Positions 60,501 to 64,000 of a DNA stretch of 64,000 nt are shown here, one piece after another. Location: contig JASLKG010000002.1 of assembly GCA_030747695.1 (NCBI GenBank), positions 62,001-126,000 of the forward strand, given 5' to 3'. The stretch's first letter is position 1. The number at the start of each line of letters is the position of its first letter. Position numbers and translations under genes: made by a program. The notes below the pieces were generated by a model. It was not told the origin of the DNA. It searched no databases and saw nothing but the letters and a program-made list of their open reading frames with translations. Origin of the DNA: Candidatus Poseidoniaceae archaeon. GTDB taxonomy: Archaea; Thermoplasmatota; Poseidoniia; Poseidoniales; Poseidoniaceae.

Positions 60501-61214
60501 TTAGGTTAACGACCAACCACCATCTACTGGAAGAATATAGCCCGTAATGTAATCTGCGTTGTATAAAAATTCAATCGCTTTTGCAATGTCTAAAGGATCA
60601 CCAGGACGTCCCAATGGGACTTTCCTTACGATTTCATTGAATCTCTCTTTCTCCCAAGATGCTGCAATTATTGCACCCGGAGCAATGCCATTTACTCTTA
60701 TTTCTGGAGCTAATTCACCTGCTAAATTGACAATTAATTGCCGCAAAGAACCCTTTGTCGCAGTATAATGTGAAAGATCTTTCCAAGCATGATTCCAACT
60801 AGTATCTACAATACCAATAACGCAACCTTTTTTCTTCTTTAATTTCGGAGATAATCCTTGGGTTATGAAAAATGGTGCATCCAAATGTATCCTACTAAAT
60901 CTACGTAATTCTTGAGGAGTTATTGTCGAGAAGTCCTCTTGTTTATAGATTGAAGCATTATGGATTAAGAGATCAATTCCACCTTCACTTTCAACCAATT
61001 TGTGTCCATCAATTTCTTCAATTATTCTGAACAAATCATCATCATTTGAAAGGTCTCCTTTTACCAATCCCCCTCTCCCTTTTTGCAGCAATTGTTTTGC
61101 TTGTACTACACTATTATTGCAATGTAATATTACTATCCAACCTTGGTCTAGTAAATGACTCGTTATTGCAGCTCCAATTCTTCGAGCACCGCCAGTGATT
61201 ACTGCAAGAGGCAT
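60501..61214 (-). CDS. Short-chain dehydrogenase/reductase, pteridine-reductase-like
   Basis: 237 residues from ATG 61214. N-terminal NAD(P) motif TGGARRIGAA, 'LIHNAS' and the catalytic YTATK (Tyr-x-x-x-Lys), with IDTSWNHAWK before it; 'VNGIAPGAI' and a C-terminal 'GYILPVDGGWSLT' complete the family. The TGGARRIG form with Arg-Arg is typical of pteridine reductases and FabG-like enzymes using NADP. Substrate unknown. It is divergent from lipA, sharing a short region with a perfect hairpin. Confidence 0.85.
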   Translation of the reverse strand: MPLAVITGGARRIGAAITSHLLDQGWIVILHCNNSVVQAKQLLQKGRGGLVKGDLSNDDDLFRIIEEIDGHKLVESEGGIDLLIHNASIYKQEDFSTITPQELRRFSRIHLDAPFFITQGLSPKLKKKKGCVIGIVDTSWNHAWKDLSHYTATKGSLRQLIVNLAGELAPEIRVNGIAPGAIIAASWEKERFNEIVRKVPLGRPGDPLDIAKAIEFLYNADYITGYILPVDGGWSLT

Positions 61215-61275
61215 GTTAGTGCGAGTAGGGTTTACTGCTTGAATCCTCGTACATAACATCCAACCCTTTTACGAT

Positions 61276-61294
61276 ACCATCCCTTCGGGATGGT
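61276..61294. other. Perfect 8-bp hairpin with three-base loop in a divergent promoter region
   Basis: ACCATCCC, loop TTC, GGGATGGT, between the divergent short-chain dehydrogenase and lipA genes. As both genes start here it is not a terminator. Confidence 0.55.
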
Positions 61295-61333
61295 TACAGG
61301 GGGGGCATCATATTGACCGTTAGAAAACTCGCG

Positions 61334-62242
61334 ATGGCCGATAAAAGACCTAGACTCCCTGAGTGGTTTCGTACAAGATTACCTAGCGGAGAACTCCAAC
61401 AAAAATTCAATGAGACAAAATTAACTGTCGAAGAAAATATGCTAAATACTGTCTGCCAAGAAGCAAAATGCCCCAATATTCACGAATGTTGGGCAGCAAA
61501 AGATGCCACTTTCATGGTAGCTGGCCAAGAGTGTACACGTGGTTGTAGATTTTGCGCGGTTGGAACAATAAAACGACCTCCACCCTTGGACCTACAAGAA
61601 CCTACCAAACTTGCGGAGGCTATTTCAAAAATGGGATTACGTCATGCAGTTATTACTGTTGTTAATCGCGACGACTTACCGGACAGTGGTGCATCTCACT
61701 ACAAGGAATGTCTAATCAGAGTTAGAGAGTCATGTCCTGATGTTACTCTTGAATTACTATGCTCTGATTTAGCAGGTGACCATGTTGCACTTGCATATTT
61801 ATTGGAAAATCTCGAGTTAGAAGTTTTCGCACACAATGTAGAATGCGTTCCCAGACTTGACAAGATCGTCAGAGATTCAAGGGCATCGTTCAAGCAATCT
61901 ATTGACCTCCTAATGGAAGCTAAAAGAATTCGTCCAGATATTCTTACAAAATCATCGATAATGGTAGGACTTGGTGAAACAGATGATGAAATAACTGAAG
62001 CATTGATAATGCTTAGAGAAGCAAATGTTGATCTTGTTACAATCGGGCAATACCTTGCCCCTAGTTCTAAGCACCTTCCGATTGATAGATTCCCAAATCC
62101 TACACAATTTGACGATTGGGCTGCCCAAATAGAAAAATTAGGATTCTTAGGGTGGGCGTGTGGACCCCTAGTAAGATCATCATACCGAGCAGGTGATTTG
62201 CTCATCAGAGCATCGGCAAGGCTTAGAACAGACGGGGAGTGA
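61334..62242 (+). CDS. lipA: Lipoyl synthase (radical SAM)
   Basis: 302 residues from ATG 61334 (a TTG at 61313 would add seven). Two iron-sulfur clusters: the auxiliary site 'CQEAKCPNIHECW' and the radical-SAM site CTRGCRFC. Later 'HNVECVPRLDKIVRD', 'SSIMVGLGETDDEI' and 'GPLVRSSYRAGDLL' match LipA. It inserts sulfur into octanoyl groups to make lipoate, needed by the oxoacid dehydrogenase encoded next. The following gene starts eight bases after its stop. Confidence 0.95.
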   Translation: MADKRPRLPEWFRTRLPSGELQQKFNETKLTVEENMLNTVCQEAKCPNIHECWAAKDATFMVAGQECTRGCRFCAVGTIKRPPPLDLQEPTKLAEAISKMGLRHAVITVVNRDDLPDSGASHYKECLIRVRESCPDVTLELLCSDLAGDHVALAYLLENLELEVFAHNVECVPRLDKIVRDSRASFKQSIDLLMEAKRIRPDILTKSSIMVGLGETDDEITEALIMLREANVDLVTIGQYLAPSSKHLPIDRFPNPTQFDDWAAQIEKLGFLGWACGPLVRSSYRAGDLLIRASARLRTDGE

Positions 62243-62249
62243 CAGCACC

Positions 62250-63491
62250 ATGACGGAAGATTCGAGGGGAGGTTTGGAACCATACTCTGTGCCCACAGCA
62301 CCTTTCCGTCCTGGTGATGAAGCTGATTTCGGAGGTGCTTGGAAAGAAAAACCTGGTGACCTTTCTAGACCAGACCCAGTAACTTGCGAAGCACAGGAAA
62401 CTCACAAACATGCCCATGGACTAATACGTGTTCTAGATGATGACCATTCCGCAAGTGGGGAGTGGAATCCACAATTAAATGCTGAAACATTAATTGAAGG
62501 ATTAGAAATGATGATGCGTTTGAGAATTTTTGATGATAGGATGATGAAGATGCAAAGGACTGGTAAATTATCATTCTACATGCGATCTTTTGGTGAAGAA
62601 GCAATTGCTATTGCACAAACAATGGCTCTCGAAAAAACTGATTGGATTTTCCCTTCATATCGACAGCCTGGAGCTCAATTTGTACGTGGGCGTGACATGG
62701 TTAGTATGATTTGTCATTGTATAGGCAATACCGAAGATAATGTGCGTGGACGTCAAATGCCTGTGCACTACACCTGGAAAGAAGGGTATTTCATTTCAAT
62801 TTCTAGCCCAGTAGGAACCCAATTTTCACAGGCAGTAGGTGTTGCAATGGCCTCTGCATACAAGGGTGATGATCAAGCCACAATTACTTGGCTAGGAGAT
62901 GGCACCAGTGCACAAGGAGATTATCACTATGGATTGAACTTTGCATCAGTTTTCAAACCACCTGTAATTCTAAATGTAGTAAACAATCAATGGGCAATAT
63001 CTACTCATCGTAATGTTGCAACTGGCGGAGATAATTTTGCTGCTAGGGGACTTGCATATGACATACCCTCTTTACGGGTGGATGGAAATGATTTCTTGGC
63101 GTTATATTCAGTAACAAAATGGGCACGAGAACGTGCAAGCGCTGGTAAAGGTGCAACTCATATTGAAGTTTACACCTATAGGGCTGGAGCACATTCTTCA
63201 TCTGACGATCCAAGCCGTTACCGCCCTGGTGATGAATTCAACTGCTGGCCAGGTGGAGATCCAGTTGATCGATTAAAACAACATCTGATTAAAATTGGTG
63301 CCTGGTCTGAAGAAAAAGATGCTGAATTAGTAGAAAAAATTGACTCTGAAGTGATGGCTGCTTACAAAGAAGCTTGCACATATGGAGATTTAGCTAGTGG
63401 ACCATATCCTCCATCATCAACCATATTTACAGAAGTTTATGAAAATGTTCCTTGGCATGTTCAAGAACAACGTGAGGAACTTGGAGTTTGA
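62250..63491 (+). CDS. 2-oxoacid dehydrogenase E1 alpha subunit
   Basis: 413 residues from ATG 62250. The thiamine-pyrophosphate motif [18 protein letters not shown] leads to VVNNQWAIS, with a '[17 protein letters not shown]' phosphorylation-loop-like segment. It decarboxylates pyruvate or branched-chain 2-oxoacids and passes the acyl group to lipoate. Length and '[20 protein letters not shown]' fit the branched-chain/acetoin-like group best, but substrate is not certain. The N terminus has an acidic, disordered extension of about 80 residues. In an operon with lipA upstream and E1 beta downstream. Confidence 0.92.
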   Translation: MTEDSRGGLEPYSVPTAPFRPGDEADFGGAWKEKPGDLSRPDPVTCEAQETHKHAHGLIRVLDDDHSASGEWNPQLNAETLIEGLEMMMRLRIFDDRMMKMQRTGKLSFYMRSFGEEAIAIAQTMALEKTDWIFPSYRQPGAQFVRGRDMVSMICHCIGNTEDNVRGRQMPVHYTWKEGYFISISSPVGTQFSQAVGVAMASAYKGDDQATITWLGDGTSAQGDYHYGLNFASVFKPPVILNVVNNQWAISTHRNVATGGDNFAARGLAYDIPSLRVDGNDFLALYSVTKWARERASAGKGATHIEVYTYRAGAHSSSDDPSRYRPGDEFNCWPGGDPVDRLKQHLIKIGAWSEEKDAELVEKIDSEVMAAYKEACTYGDLASGPYPPSSTIFTEVYENVPWHVQEQREELGV

Positions 63492-63498
63492 GGTGATC

Positions 63499-64000
63499 AT
63501 GATGGCTGAAATGAACATGATACAATCTCTGAATAGTGCGCTTGATACACTATTAGAAAAAGATGACAATGTGGTAATCTTCGGAGAAGATGTTGGATAT
63601 TTTGGTGGAGTTTTCAGAGTAACTGATGGTTTACAAGAAAAGCATGGTGACCATAGAGTATTTGATGCCCCACTAGCAGAAGGGGGAATCGCAGCAATAG
63701 CTTTTGGTATGGGACTAAATGGTTTGAGACCTGTAGCGGAAATACAATTTGCAGATTACATATTCCCTGCTTACGACCAGATTGTAAATGAAATCGCAAA
63801 ATTAAGGCATCGTAGTGGTGGAGAATTTTCGACACCAGTCACTATCCGCACACCTGCTGGCGGAGGAATCAAGGGAGGACATCATCACTCTCAATCTCCA
63901 GAAGCGCAGTTCACCCATACTCCTGGTTTGAAGGTTGTTTATTGTTCAAATCCTAGAAACGCCAAAGGATTACTTACAAGTGCAATTGAATGTAATGATC
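63499..64000 (+). CDS. 2-oxoacid dehydrogenase E1 beta subunit, cut by the window end
   Basis: The frame is open from ATG 63499 (another ATG at 63502) to the last base with no stop, about 167 residues. '[19 protein letters not shown]', '[20 protein letters not shown]' and '[17 protein letters not shown]' are E1 beta signatures; '[18 protein letters not shown]' and '[17 protein letters not shown]' follow. GAGGTGATC precedes the ATG. The E2 and E3 genes would lie beyond the window. Confidence 0.93.
   Translation, partial: MMAEMNMIQSLNSALDTLLEKDDNVVIFGEDVGYFGGVFRVTDGLQEKHGDHRVFDAPLAEGGIAAIAFGMGLNGLRPVAEIQFADYIFPAYDQIVNEIAKLRHRSGGEFSTPVTIRTPAGGGIKGGHHHSQSPEAQFTHTPGLKVVYCSNPRNAKGLLTSAIECND

Overview
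The window is a gene-dense, AT-rich stretch of archaeal chromosome. It is most likely from a marine Thermoplasmatota archaeon of the Marine Group II / Poseidoniales type. Seen directly: an archaeal RNA polymerase operon (rpoH, one unsplit rpoB, split rpoA1/rpoA2, L30e), a PurP purine enzyme, Shine-Dalgarno sites of the GGTGAT/GAGGTGAT type, and very large secreted proteins with calcium-type Asp-rich repeats. The lineage call is inference from this combination. No rRNA, CRISPR array, transposon or prophage is visible.

Layout. 1-2.8 kb: two related coiled-coil proteins flank a GNAT acetyltransferase and a Roadblock-like protein. 2.8-6.3 kb: purP, a sodium:solute symporter and a PqqB-like metallo-hydrolase. 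6.3-9.7 kb: a secreted, membrane-anchored repeat protein. 9.8-20.2 kb (minus strand): tRNA-Lys, rpoH-rpoB-rpoA1-rpoA2-rpl30e and an unidentified gene translationally coupled to L30e. 20.3-25.1 kb: a methyltransferase-biotin ligase fusion, a Pop5-like RNase P protein, membrane proteins, an FtsZ-family GTPase and a TPR protein. 25.2-31.0 kb: a quinol-oxidising cytochrome b/Rieske operon ending in a fusion of the cytochrome b C-terminal half to an HdrD/GlpC-like iron-sulfur module. 31.0-38.3 kb (minus strand): a long run with B12-binding methylmalonyl-CoA mutase subunit, MeaB, a lipid-kinase-like membrane protein, a 36-residue membrane peptide, asparagine synthetase, a GshA-type glutamate-cysteine ligase, a saccharopine-dehydrogenase-like enzyme, membrane proteins and a ferredoxin. 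38.4-40.8 kb: acyl-CoA carboxylase beta subunit, a small epsilon-like protein and biotin carrier, divergent from the mutase genes. 40.9-46.1 kb: glutamate dehydrogenase, TerB-like protein, ribbon-helix-helix regulator, a structured non-coding region, XPD helicase and an Hsp20-like protein. 46.1-60.3 kb: three tandem giant surface proteins. 60.4-64 kb: tRNA-Leu, a short-chain dehydrogenase, lipoyl synthase and 2-oxoacid dehydrogenase E1 alpha/beta (beta cut by the window end).

Together the genes describe an aerobic or quinone-respiring heterotroph that degrades amino acids and organic acids (branched-chain or pyruvate-type dehydrogenase, lipoate, propionyl/methylmalonyl-CoA route, glutamate dehydrogenase) and carries a large protein-based cell surface.

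Most unusual points: (1) remodelling of RNA polymerase: the same N-terminal domain on RpoH and RpoA2, an about 120-residue insertion with four cysteines in RpoA1, and loss of zinc ligands in the clamp of RpoA1 and RpoB; (2) the cytochrome b-HdrD fusion; (3) the methyltransferase-biotin ligase fusion; (4) a recurring perfect hairpin with a three-base GNA/TNC loop at seven gene boundaries; (5) a cluster of stable hairpins at 43.39-43.56 kb that looks like a structured RNA; (6) a GshA/AsnB/saccharopine-dehydrogenase-like operon.
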